A stretch of DNA of 64,000 bases, from assembly GCF_014692675.1 (NCBI RefSeq), contig NZ_JABFCZ010000015.1, positions 1-64,000 of the forward strand. Direction: 5' to 3'. The position numbers and the translations under genes are program-made. The notes under the pieces are model-generated. The model was not told the origin of the DNA and did no database searches. It was given only the letters and a program-made list of their open reading frames with translations. This document shows positions 9,128-17,496 of the stretch, in pieces; the stretch's first letter is position 1; every line of letters starts with the position of its first letter. The DNA comes from Roseibium aggregatum (GTDB lineage Bacteria; Pseudomonadota; Alphaproteobacteria; Rhizobiales; Stappiaceae).

Positions 9128-9349
9128 ATGCCGCTGGTCAAAAGGTCCCTTTCCCTGCACGGCCACCGCACCAGCCTGGCGCTGGAGCCGGAATTCTGGC
9201 ACGTGGTGGACGAAGCGGCCAGATCCCGGAAAATGGCGCTTGCCGCCCTCATAGCCGAGATCGATGACACCCGCGACCCGGAAGACGCCCTGTCGTCGTC
9301 GGTTCGCGTCTGGGCGCTCAACAGAGTGCTTTCTGACTCAAAAAACTAA
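9128..9349 (+). CDS. Ribbon-helix-helix domain protein
   Basis: A 73-residue protein with a compact RHH_4-type fold: a basic beta strand (VKRSLSLHGHRTSLAL), then FWHVVDEAARSRKMALAALIAEID, then a second helix ending VRVWALNRVL. Such proteins usually bind DNA as dimers, but no target is known. It is the last gene of the sspB run and overlaps the end of the convergent AsmA gene by 4 bases. Confidence 0.85.
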   Translation: MPLVKRSLSLHGHRTSLALEPEFWHVVDEAARSRKMALAALIAEIDDTRDPEDALSSSVRVWALNRVLSDSKN

Positions 9350-12300
9350 TTTGCACCGCCGTTGATGACAGGATCCGGCGGCCTGTTCAGTTCGGACGCC
9401 GGAATTCCAATTTCGCGGGCGATAAGATCATCGATCTCCTGCGGTGGCTCGAGCGGCGGCAGTTCCCCTGACGCCTGCCCTCCGGACGGAGCCGCAGCAC
9501 CGGCGGGCTCAAGAACCATGGGACCGCCGCCCTGCGCGTTCTGAGAACCGATGACGGAGCGGATGCGGTTGGCAAAATCCGCCGGATCGGTACCGGCTTC
9601 ACGGCGCGGCTTTTCTTCAGGAGCAGCGGTGACGTCATTCCGGCTCTGGTCCTGCGGCAGCCGGGTATCGCCACCCTTCGCCGGAGCGGCCGCGCCGCCG
9701 CCGGCCGCATTCCCGTTCGGAGCGGGGCTGTCCTTCTCGCCTCCGGCCGCAGCCGCCGCTGCAGCGGCTGCCGCGCGTTCGGCTTCTTCCGCAGCCCTCG
9801 CAGCCGCTTCCTCGGCTTCGCGCTCGCGTCGCGCCCTTTCATGCTTGATCCGCTTCATTTCGCGCAGCAAGCGGTCGCGTTCCAGGATTTCCGCCTGCAG
9901 TTTTTCAACCCTTTGCACTTCCTTTTCGAAGGCGCGCAGGGTCAGGAAGGCGGTAAAGGGAGAGATGTCGACCGTTCTGACCGGCGCTTCGACCGGACCG
10001 CTGAAGACCAGGCCGACCTGCGGCTCCGCGCCGGTCACCGCGTTCTCCCCCGGATCCACCTTGACCGAGAAGTCGCCGTTCAAGGTCCAGTCGTTCAGAT
10101 TGACTTCCGCTGACCCGAAAACATCCGCGCGGCTGGAATCGACCACCACATTGCGTGCGCTCAACCGGCCGCCGATCAGCGAGACCGTCCCTTCGATCCG
10201 ATCGAAGCCGAGGCTGCCGGCCGCCATGTGGTTCAGGAAGACCTCCCGGATCTTGTCGTCATGCAGGTCCAGCCCTGCGTCGACTGCCCGGATCACCAGC
10301 GGAAAGGCCTGCGGATTGATACCCCTGAGTTCACCGTCGGTGACCGCGAAGGTGCCGCCGCCCGTCAGGCCGGACACGATCCCCGATATGGTCCGGCCGC
10401 TGCCCTGATATTCCAGGAAGAGGTCGAACGACCCTGAGGCCACCGGCCGGTCGTTGTGGGTCCAGACCAGATCGCGCACCGAGCCCCCGGTCAGCTTGAT
10501 CGTTCCGGAGACCGCCCCCTCCGCCCCGGACCGGCGAATGGCAAGCGTACCGTCCAGCTTGCCGTTGGCGTAGGTGCCGCTCAGGCCGTCGAGACGCAGC
10601 ATGGTCGGTGTCAGCCGCAGCTCCGCCTTTGCGCCCCCGATCGTGTCGGTGTAGTCAACGGTCATCCGGTCGGTGGAAAGCTGAAGCGTCAGGTCCGTTT
10701 GCGTCAGGAGCGGCGCCCCGAAGGCCCCGTTCGGCCAGAGGCTGGAACCGTCGCCGGCGGAAAACCACTGATCGGTCCCAAGGATCGCTTCCGACAGGAA
10801 CCTCAGGTCGAGCGCGCTCAAGGTCAAACTTCCCTTCAGCCGCCGATTGGTTTCACCTTGGACAGGTTCGAGGTCTCCGGCCAGATTTCCATCAACAGTC
10901 ACGCCTGCGACCTTGCCCTTGAGTTTCGACACCTCGATCTTGCTGCCTGTTCCGCTCACATCGAAATCAAGGCTGGCATCGATGTCGCCCGCCATCACCG
11001 GCAGCACCCGGCCGAACAGCAAGGCATAGGGAGCGATATCCGGCGCCGACGCCGAGACGGAAAGCCGGTAGTCCGGCTCTTTGTCCTTTTGAAGCGTCAC
11101 CCGTCCTTCAACCCCCAGGGTCGCGTTACCGGCAGACGCGCTTAGCGAGACATCGAGGCCGTCTTTCGGGCGGCCGATTGCTGTCAGATGCACTTCGCCG
11201 GCGCCAAGGCTGCCGACCGGCAGAATGGCAAATCCCAGTTGCCTCAGGATCTGGTCTCCGCTCGGGCCGGAAAGGCTCAGGCCAAGGCCGATCTCCGCCG
11301 AATGCCACGCATCGACCCGACCATTGAAATTCATGTCGAAGTCGGTCTTGGCGCCGCCGGCATCGCCGCTCAGCTTGAAGTCGACCTGGCTGACCCCGTC
11401 CTGCGCGGACGCTTTTAGGTCTGCCTGGAAATGGGCCGGAACCAGGTGCCCGGACGCCCGCTCGAGGCGTCCGACCAGGGCATTGTCCGGCAAAACGCTG
11501 CCCAGCACCGCCGTGATGCCGGTCAGGTCGGTCGCATTGAGTGTTCCGGCCAGGCGGCCTTCCGGCGCGGACAGGATGTCGTCGATACGGCCGCTGACAT
11601 CCACTTCGGCTCCGGCCAGGTCTTCCGCATAGAGCCGGTCGATCCTGAGGCCGTTCTGCGAATATTCCGCTTCCAGCGACAGGCCTTTGCCGTCCACGCC
11701 GCGCACGCTGACTTCGCGTGCCTGCACCCTCAAGGAGACATCGAGGTCTTTCGGCCCGTCATCGGGGCGTTCGAAAAGGCCGGCAAGCGTCTCGACCTGG
11801 TCGATGTCGAGCTTGTCGGCATCAAGACTGAGCGAAAAGACCGCATGGCCCGAACGCGGCTTCTGATAGGAAAGCCCGCCGGTCGCTTGCGAACCCGCCA
11901 GGTTCAGGCGCAGATTGTCGAGCGCGGCCCCGTCGGGAACGAGACTGAGCCGCCCTTCCATCGAGATCGGCTGGATCGTGGAGGCGCCCTTGCCTTTCTG
12001 CCGCCACCAGGCGGCAAAGGCGCCCGGCTGTTCGGAGGATATCGACACGCTGCCGCGGTAGGTGAGATCCGGCTGCAGGCCGAGATCGCCCTGCGTGGCA
12101 ATCACCGTCCGCCCGGGCATCCGTCCGGCTAGCCTGGCGACGCGCCATCCGCCGAGCGTGGTCTCAAGATCGAGTTTGACATCCTGGGCCAACCCGCCGC
12201 CGACGACGATGGCCGGAACGTCGAGCGCGATCACCCCGTCCATATCCGGGATCGGAACCGCCTTGAGGGCGGCAATCAGCCGGGAAGACGCGTCATCCAC

Positions 12301-13278
12301 GGAAACCGGCGCCTGAGGGCCGCCGCCGAAGATCCGGTCGAGATCGACCTGCTTCGAGCGGCCGCGAATTTCAAAGTGCCTCTTGCCGGAATAGGCAAGC
12401 TCCGCGCTTCCGTCCAATCCGAGGACCCGGTCTTCCGGACCATAGCGAAACTCGAAAGAGGGAACCTTCAGCCCGTCCACATTCGCCGAAAACGCGCCGT
12501 CCGTCTGCCAGGCATTGTCTTTCCGGTCCTCGTCCTGGATCGAGGCCAGCGAGAAATTTCCCTCATATCCGGGAACGCCATTCTCTTCAGACAGCGTTCC
12601 GTCGACCGACAGGTTGATCGGCCAGGCGGAAGGCGTGACCTGCCCCTTCACCCGGATTGATCCGTCGTCCAGCTTCCGGCCGGTGGCAAGCCGCAGGCTG
12701 TAGGGCTTGCCGTCGTATGTGGTGCTGCCGTCGATCTTGAACGGTCCCGCCAGGGTCCTTGCGCTGATCAGGAGATTGCCGTTGTCGAACCGGTGGGTTT
12801 CGCCGTTGCGCGCATCGATGATCGACACCGCCCCGTCAACGATGGAAATCCGCTCAAAAGCGACATCCTCTGCCGGCAGTTCGCCGAGAACGCCGTCGGA
12901 CGTCTTCGCCGTCAGCCAGTCCAGGCGCCCGCTTTCGTCAAGCGACAGGGTCAGATGCGGGCGGTCCAGCTCCATGTCGAGCACCCGGACCTCTCCCTTG
13001 AGGAGCGGCGGCAGTTCGATGCGCATCTGGAAACGGGAAACGACAAGAAGCGGATCTTCCGCTTCGCCGACGCGCACATCGGTGAAAGTCACTGCAGGGG
13101 ACGGCAGAAGACGGATATCCGCATCGCCCAGAACCGTGACCTTGTGCCCGAGCGCCTGTTCCGCGTATTTTTCGAAGGTGGAGCGGTAAATGGTCCAATC
13201 GACAAAAAACGGCCCTACCAGTGCCGTTACCAGCACCAGAATGATCGCGACGCCAATCGTGATGTAAACCGAATTCAG
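9346..13278 (-). CDS. Giant AsmA-family protein, probable CTG start
   Basis: AsmA/TamB-related proteins are anchored in the inner membrane and span the periplasm; several take part in lipid transport to the outer membrane. From CTG at 13278 the product is about 1310 residues. It has an N-terminal membrane anchor, the AsmA opening (FFVDWTIYRSTFEKYAEQALGH), long repetitive beta-rich sequence, an AsmA_2-like C-terminal region (GGGTFAVTDGELRGI, DLHDDKIREVFLNHM), then a Glu/Ala coiled coil with an alanine run and a Pro/Gly-rich tail. The first ATG/GTG is the GTG at 13236, which would cut the anchor in half. AAGGAG lies 8 bases before the CTG. The exact lipid role is unknown. Confidence 0.85.
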   Translation of the reverse strand: MNSVYITIGVAIILVLVTALVGPFFVDWTIYRSTFEKYAEQALGHKVTVLGDADIRLLPSPAVTFTDVRVGEAEDPLLVVSRFQMRIELPPLLKGEVRVLDMELDRPHLTLSLDESGRLDWLTAKTSDGVLGELPAEDVAFERISIVDGAVSIIDARNGETHRFDNGNLLISARTLAGPFKIDGSTTYDGKPYSLRLATGRKLDDGSIRVKGQVTPSAWPINLSVDGTLSEENGVPGYEGNFSLASIQDEDRKDNAWQTDGAFSANVDGLKVPSFEFRYGPEDRVLGLDGSAELAYSGKRHFEIRGRSKQVDLDRIFGGGPQAPVSVDDASSRLIAALKAVPIPDMDGVIALDVPAIVVGGGLAQDVKLDLETTLGGWRVARLAGRMPGRTVIATQGDLGLQPDLTYRGSVSISSEQPGAFAAWWRQKGKGASTIQPISMEGRLSLVPDGAALDNLRLNLAGSQATGGLSYQKPRSGHAVFSLSLDADKLDIDQVETLAGLFERPDDGPKDLDVSLRVQAREVSVRGVDGKGLSLEAEYSQNGLRIDRLYAEDLAGAEVDVSGRIDDILSAPEGRLAGTLNATDLTGITAVLGSVLPDNALVGRLERASGHLVPAHFQADLKASAQDGVSQVDFKLSGDAGGAKTDFDMNFNGRVDAWHSAEIGLGLSLSGPSGDQILRQLGFAILPVGSLGAGEVHLTAIGRPKDGLDVSLSASAGNATLGVEGRVTLQKDKEPDYRLSVSASAPDIAPYALLFGRVLPVMAGDIDASLDFDVSGTGSKIEVSKLKGKVAGVTVDGNLAGDLEPVQGETNRRLKGSLTLSALDLRFLSEAILGTDQWFSAGDGSSLWPNGAFGAPLLTQTDLTLQLSTDRMTVDYTDTIGGAKAELRLTPTMLRLDGLSGTYANGKLDGTLAIRRSGAEGAVSGTIKLTGGSVRDLVWTHNDRPVASGSFDLFLEYQGSGRTISGIVSGLTGGGTFAVTDGELRGINPQAFPLVIRAVDAGLDLHDDKIREVFLNHMAAGSLGFDRIEGTVSLIGGRLSARNVVVDSSRADVFGSAEVNLNDWTLNGDFSVKVDPGENAVTGAEPQVGLVFSGPVEAPVRTVDISPFTAFLTLRAFEKEVQRVEKLQAEILERDRLLREMKRIKHERARREREAEEAAARAAEEAERAAAAAAAAAAGGEKDSPAPNGNAAGGGAAAPAKGGDTRLPQDQSRNDVTAAPEEKPRREAGTDPADFANRIRSVIGSQNAQGGGPMVLEPAGAAAPSGGQASGELPPLEPPQEIDDLIAREIGIPASELNRPPDPVINGGAN

Positions 13279-13339
13279 GCCCTGCTCTCCTTGCTTGCCG
13301 GTTCAAAAACCCCGGCGCGTCCGGCGATTCGGAAGTCTA

Positions 13340-14755
13340 TCATGACATAGGTACGATCTTGCCGGGATTCAGGATGTTATCCGGATCAAGTGCCCGTTTG
13401 ATGGCAGCCATCATATCGACGCCGCCGCCATGCTCTTTTCGAAGGTATTTCATCTTGCCCTGTCCGACCCCGTGTTCGCCGGTACAGGTGCCTTCCATTT
13501 CGATTGCCCGCCAGTTGAGACGTTCGACGAAGGCCTCCGCCTTGCCGACCTCTTCGTCATTGTCTTCGTCGACAAGCACCAGCACATGGAAATTGCCGTC
13601 CCCGACATGGCCGACGACGGTCGCCAGCAACCCCTTCGACTCAATGTCCTGCTTGGTTTCGGTCACGCATTCCGCCAGGCGCGAAATCGGCACGCAGACA
13701 TCGGTCGCAACCCCCTTGGCGCCGGGGCGCAGCGTAAAGGACGCCCAGTAGGCGTCATGGCGCGCCGTCCACAGGTTGGTGCGTTCTTCCGCCCGCGTCG
13801 CCCAGTCGAAGGGGCCGCCGCCATATTCCTCGGCAATGGCGCCGAACAGTTCCGACTGTTCCTTCACGCTCGCCTCACTGCCGTGGAATTCAAGGAACAG
13901 GGTCGGCGTCTCCTTGAGGGTCAGCTTCGAATAGATGTTGCAGGCCTTCACCTGCTGCTCGTCCAGAAGCTCGATGCGGGCGACCGGAATACCGCACTGG
14001 ATCGTCGCAATAACCGCCTGACAGGCCGCTTCGATGCTCGGGAACGGGCAAACCCCGCCGGAAATCGCCTCCGGCTGGCCGTGGAGGCGGACCGTCAGTT
14101 CGGTGATGATGCCGAGCGTGCCTTCCGAACCGACCATCAGCCGGGTCAGGTCGTAGCCGGCCGACGACTTGCGGGCCCGGCCGCCGGTCTTGATGACCTC
14201 GCCGGAAGCGGTGACCACCGTCAGACCCAGAACCGCATCCTTCATGGTGCCGTAACGCACCGCATTGGTGCCCGATGCCCGGGTTGCCGCCATACCGCCG
14301 AGGCTTGCGTCCGCCCCCGGATCGATCGGGAAGAACAGGCCGGTGTCGCGCAGGTAGCTGTTCAGTTGCTTGCGGGTGACGCCGGCTTCGATACGGCAGT
14401 CGAGATCCTCCGCGTTCACCGCCAGGATGCGGTTCATACGGGAAAGATCGATCGAAATGCCGCCGCCCGGCGCATTGACATGACCTTCGAGCGAAGAGCC
14501 CGTGCCGAAGGGAATGACCGGCACCTTGTGTTCCGCGCAGATCCGCACCACGTCGGCGACCTCTTCGGTACTTTCGGCAAAGATCACCGCGTCGGGCGCC
14601 TGATTGGGCAGCCACGTCGTGGTGTGGCCGTGCTGCTCGCGCACGGCCTGCGACCGGGAACAGCGCTCACCGAATTTCTGGGTCAGTATATCGACGACAA
14701 GTGCGGTGCTCGCCTCGTTGCGTTCGACGGGAACCTGCAGAGCGGCCAAGGACAT
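13340..14755 (-). CDS. FAD-linked oxidase, D-lactate dehydrogenase-like
   Basis: A 471-residue flavoprotein of the GlcD/Dld (VAO/PCMH) type that oxidises a D-2-hydroxyacid, probably D-lactate, and passes electrons to the respiratory chain. The FAD-binding domain shows VPVIPFGTGSSLEGHVNAPG (about 78-97), GADASLGGMAATRASGTNAVRYGT, and SAGYDLTRLMVGSEGTLGIITE (about 200-221). The C-terminal oxidase domain has GHVGDGNFHVL and ends GEHGVGQGKMKYL and DPDNILNPGKIVP, typical of the family. The architecture suits D-lactate dehydrogenase (cytochrome), but glycolate or 2-hydroxyglutarate cannot be excluded. It is divergent from the thioesterase gene across 130 bases. Confidence 0.88.
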   Translation of the reverse strand: MSLAALQVPVERNEASTALVVDILTQKFGERCSRSQAVREQHGHTTTWLPNQAPDAVIFAESTEEVADVVRICAEHKVPVIPFGTGSSLEGHVNAPGGGISIDLSRMNRILAVNAEDLDCRIEAGVTRKQLNSYLRDTGLFFPIDPGADASLGGMAATRASGTNAVRYGTMKDAVLGLTVVTASGEVIKTGGRARKSSAGYDLTRLMVGSEGTLGIITELTVRLHGQPEAISGGVCPFPSIEAACQAVIATIQCGIPVARIELLDEQQVKACNIYSKLTLKETPTLFLEFHGSEASVKEQSELFGAIAEEYGGGPFDWATRAEERTNLWTARHDAYWASFTLRPGAKGVATDVCVPISRLAECVTETKQDIESKGLLATVVGHVGDGNFHVLVLVDEDNDEEVGKAEAFVERLNWRAIEMEGTCTGEHGVGQGKMKYLRKEHGGGVDMMAAIKRALDPDNILNPGKIVPMS

Positions 14756-14885
14756 GGTTCGACTTCCCTTATCTTATTTTATCTGGTTCTACCGGACAGC
14801 GTTTCCGCTTTCGCTTGAGAATATGTTAGGCCAGTTTCCGAAGGTGAAAGTCAAGCACGCTTGGCGCCGCATAGAAGGAGGAATT

Positions 14886-15383
14886 ATGTCCGTTACCTGG
14901 CCGACGCAGATGGTCGAAAGCTCACGAATGACCGTCCAGGACGATTGGATCGATTACAACGGTCATCTCAACATGGCCTATTACGTCGTCCTGTTCGACA
15001 GGGCCTGCGACGAGGTCTTCGAAAAGCTGGGGCTCGGGGAAAGCTACCTCAAGGAGCGCAACGCCTCCTATTTCACGGCCGAGACGCACATCTGCTATGT
15101 CCGCGAACTGGCTGCAGGCATGCCGGTGACGGTGCGCCTGCAACTTGTCGACCACGACGCCAAGCGCTGCCACTTCTATCAGGAAATCCATCACGCGGAT
15201 GAAGGCTGGCTTTCGGCCACCAACGAGCAAATCAGCCTGCATGTGGATATGGGCGCGCGCAAGGTCGTGCCCTGGCCGGAAGACATTGCCGAAAATATTC
15301 AAGCGCTCGCCGACGCCCAGTCCGGCCTGCCGCGGCCCGAACGCGCCGGGCGCCATATCGAAATCAAGCGAAAGCCGGCTTGA
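14886..15383 (+). CDS. Hotdog-fold acyl-CoA thioesterase
   Basis: A 165-residue 4HBT-type thioesterase. The motif DWIDYNGHLNMAYYVVLFDRACDEVF (about 20-45) carries the catalytic-type Asp and the HLN helix start, and YFTAETHICYVRELAAG follows. The ATG at 14886 has an excellent AGAAGGAGG ribosome site 5 bases upstream; the open frame upstream is not coding. Relatives include the thioesterase domain linked to carnitine catabolism (betainyl-CoA), but no carnitine genes lie nearby, so the substrate is left open. Divergent from the D-lactate dehydrogenase-like gene. Confidence 0.85.
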   Translation: MSVTWPTQMVESSRMTVQDDWIDYNGHLNMAYYVVLFDRACDEVFEKLGLGESYLKERNASYFTAETHICYVRELAAGMPVTVRLQLVDHDAKRCHFYQEIHHADEGWLSATNEQISLHVDMGARKVVPWPEDIAENIQALADAQSGLPRPERAGRHIEIKRKPA

Positions 15384-15391
15384 TTCAAAGC

Positions 15392-15427
15392 CGTTCCGGG
15401 CCCGACGCCGAAGCGGGGCCCGGAACG
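15392..15427. terminator. Bidirectional hairpin between convergent genes
   Basis: CGTTCCGGGCCC and GGGCCCGGAACG form a perfect 12-bp stem around a 12-base loop, just between the thioesterase stop (15383) and the ClC stop (15438). There is no T-tract on either side, but position and strength argue for a shared terminator. Confidence 0.65.
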
Positions 15428-15437
15428 ATCTGAAGGC

Positions 15438-17249
15438 TCAGCCGTAGTGGTTGGCCACGACCACTTCGGCGATTTCCTTGGAATCGACCACGCCGACGAC
15501 GTCGTCCGGGCGCGGAATCCGTCCGTCACCCGCCACGATGATGGCGTAGGTGCGGCTGCGGTTGTTCATGCGCGAAATGACGGAGTTCAGGATGTTCGAG
15601 GCCGGGGCGATCACATAGTCGCTCGACAGGACCCCACGCAGCGTCTGTTCGGCAAATCGGTCCGCCCGATAGGGAATGGTACCGAAGCGAACGAAGCCGG
15701 CGATACGCGCACCGTCGGAAACGATGATATGGGCATCGCCCTCCTCCCCAATCGCGGTAATCGCCTCCTGGATCGGCATGTCGATCGGCAGGATCTTGAA
15801 ATTGGTCGCCATCACTTCCTTGATCGGCTTCACCAGGTACATGTTGGTGTGCCGGTTGACCGGGATCGGCCGACCGCGGTGGCGCAGCTTGATGGTGTAG
15901 ATGTTGTCCACCACCAGCCAGCGACGGACGCCGACGGCAATGGCCACGGCAAGAACCAGCGGCACGATGACGTTATAGTCCCGCGTCATTTCGAAGATCA
16001 TCACGATGGCGGTCATCGAGGCGCCGGTGGCGCCGCCGACCAGCGCGCCCATGCCCACAAGCGCGAATTCCGCTGCGATGAACCCGTGCTCGGGAAACAG
16101 CTTGCTGCCGATCACGCCGACAACGGCGCCCAGCGTGGCTCCGATGAACAGCGACGGCGAGAAAACACCGCCCGACGCACCCGAACCCAGGCTGACCGAG
16201 GTTGCCACGATTTTGGCGGCGAGCAGGGCCCCGAGCAGGACAATCGTATAGGGCGTCGCATTCAGAATGTCCTGAATGGTCGCATAGCCAACGCCGGCGG
16301 TGTGGTAATTCCCCGTCGTGACGAAAAAGGCATAGCTCAGGCAACCGATGATCAGCATGCCGATGATGTTCTGCGTGTATTCGTTGCCGGGCAGTTCGGG
16401 GAAAATGTCCTCACACCAGGCCAGGGTGCGAATGAAGGCCCAGGACGCAATCCCCGCCGCGATGCCGAGGAACGCGTAGGCGAGAAGCTGAACCGGATCA
16501 ATCGCCTCGATGGCCGTTATATCGGCGACCGGCACGATGAAGGCCGGATCGAGACCCAGGGTAATACGGCCGACATAGGTGGCGGTCGCCGTCGCGACGA
16601 CAACGGGAAGAAACGTTCTGCTGCTGACTTCCGGCAGGAGCATTTCCACCGCGAACAGCACGCCGCCGAGCGGCGTGTTGAAGGTAGCGGCGATACCCGC
16701 CCCGGCGCCGGCGGAAAGCAGCGTGATCTTCTGCCAGCGCGCCAGGCGCAGCTTCCGGGCGATCGTGGAACCGAACGACGCACCGATCTGGATGATCGGG
16801 CCTTCGCGACCGACCGATGCGCCACTGCCGATGGAAATGGCGGATGCGAACGACTTGACCACCGCGACGATGCCACGCACGTCGCCTTTGTTGTGGTAGA
16901 TCGCGTACATGACTTCCGGAACGCCGTGGCCCTTGGCCTCGGGTGCGAATGTCTTGACCAGGAAGACGACGATCAGGCCGCCCACGACGGGAACCAGGAT
17001 GATGAGCGCTCCGAGCGGACTGGGCGCATCGAACTGGTTCGCGTCATAGACGGCCGAAATCGTTCCGTAATAAAAAAGATTATGAACAAGAGAGATCAGG
17101 TATCGGAAGAAAACAGCGCCGGCGGCAGCGACAATGCCGATTGCAAAGGCAAGAATGCAAAGCATCGGCACGGAAAAGACGCGGTCTTGTTCTTCGGATG
17201 ATGTAACGGTTTCGGCGGCAGGAGAATTCGACTGATCAACTACAGACAT
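15438..17249 (-). CDS. ClC chloride channel with C-terminal CBS pair
   Basis: A 603-residue ClC-family anion channel or Cl-/H+ antiporter. The membrane domain covers about 30-440 and shows the selectivity signatures GSGASVGREGPIIQIG (with the gating glutamate), FNTPLGGVLFAVEML, and GSGASGGVFSPSLFIGA. Two CBS domains follow (about 480-600), which usually sense nucleotides. I start at the ATG at 17249 (MSVVDQSN); the frame runs upstream without similarity. A second ClC gene is divergent across about 250 bases. Channel versus exchanger cannot be settled from these motifs. Confidence 0.92.
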   Translation of the reverse strand: MSVVDQSNSPAAETVTSSEEQDRVFSVPMLCILAFAIGIVAAAGAVFFRYLISLVHNLFYYGTISAVYDANQFDAPSPLGALIILVPVVGGLIVVFLVKTFAPEAKGHGVPEVMYAIYHNKGDVRGIVAVVKSFASAISIGSGASVGREGPIIQIGASFGSTIARKLRLARWQKITLLSAGAGAGIAATFNTPLGGVLFAVEMLLPEVSSRTFLPVVVATATATYVGRITLGLDPAFIVPVADITAIEAIDPVQLLAYAFLGIAAGIASWAFIRTLAWCEDIFPELPGNEYTQNIIGMLIIGCLSYAFFVTTGNYHTAGVGYATIQDILNATPYTIVLLGALLAAKIVATSVSLGSGASGGVFSPSLFIGATLGAVVGVIGSKLFPEHGFIAAEFALVGMGALVGGATGASMTAIVMIFEMTRDYNVIVPLVLAVAIAVGVRRWLVVDNIYTIKLRHRGRPIPVNRHTNMYLVKPIKEVMATNFKILPIDMPIQEAITAIGEEGDAHIIVSDGARIAGFVRFGTIPYRADRFAEQTLRGVLSSDYVIAPASNILNSVISRMNNRSRTYAIIVAGDGRIPRPDDVVGVVDSKEIAEVVVANHYG

Positions 17250-17496
17250 GAATAGCCAACATTTATGGGCAACGGGTGACGGTCTAGGGCGAGTTCTCAC
17301 CTGGCTCCGGCCCCGTAAGGAGCGATCGAACAGCGAGGAGGCTGCCCTGAAGTCAGGAATGGTCCCTCTCCTGAACCTGCAGCATTCGAAAATCAAGGGA
17401 AAAGCTAAGAAAATTTATATTTGTCTGCGCAATTTTCCGGCAAAGCCCTAATATTTATCCAATATTGGAATGATACCGCCCCGCTTAGGTAACCCT

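Noticed and set aside
15447..17201. 584-codon open frame on the plus strand
   Set aside because: Antisense shadow of the ClC gene. The hydrophilic Asp/Arg-rich product mirrors the membrane helices on the real strand.
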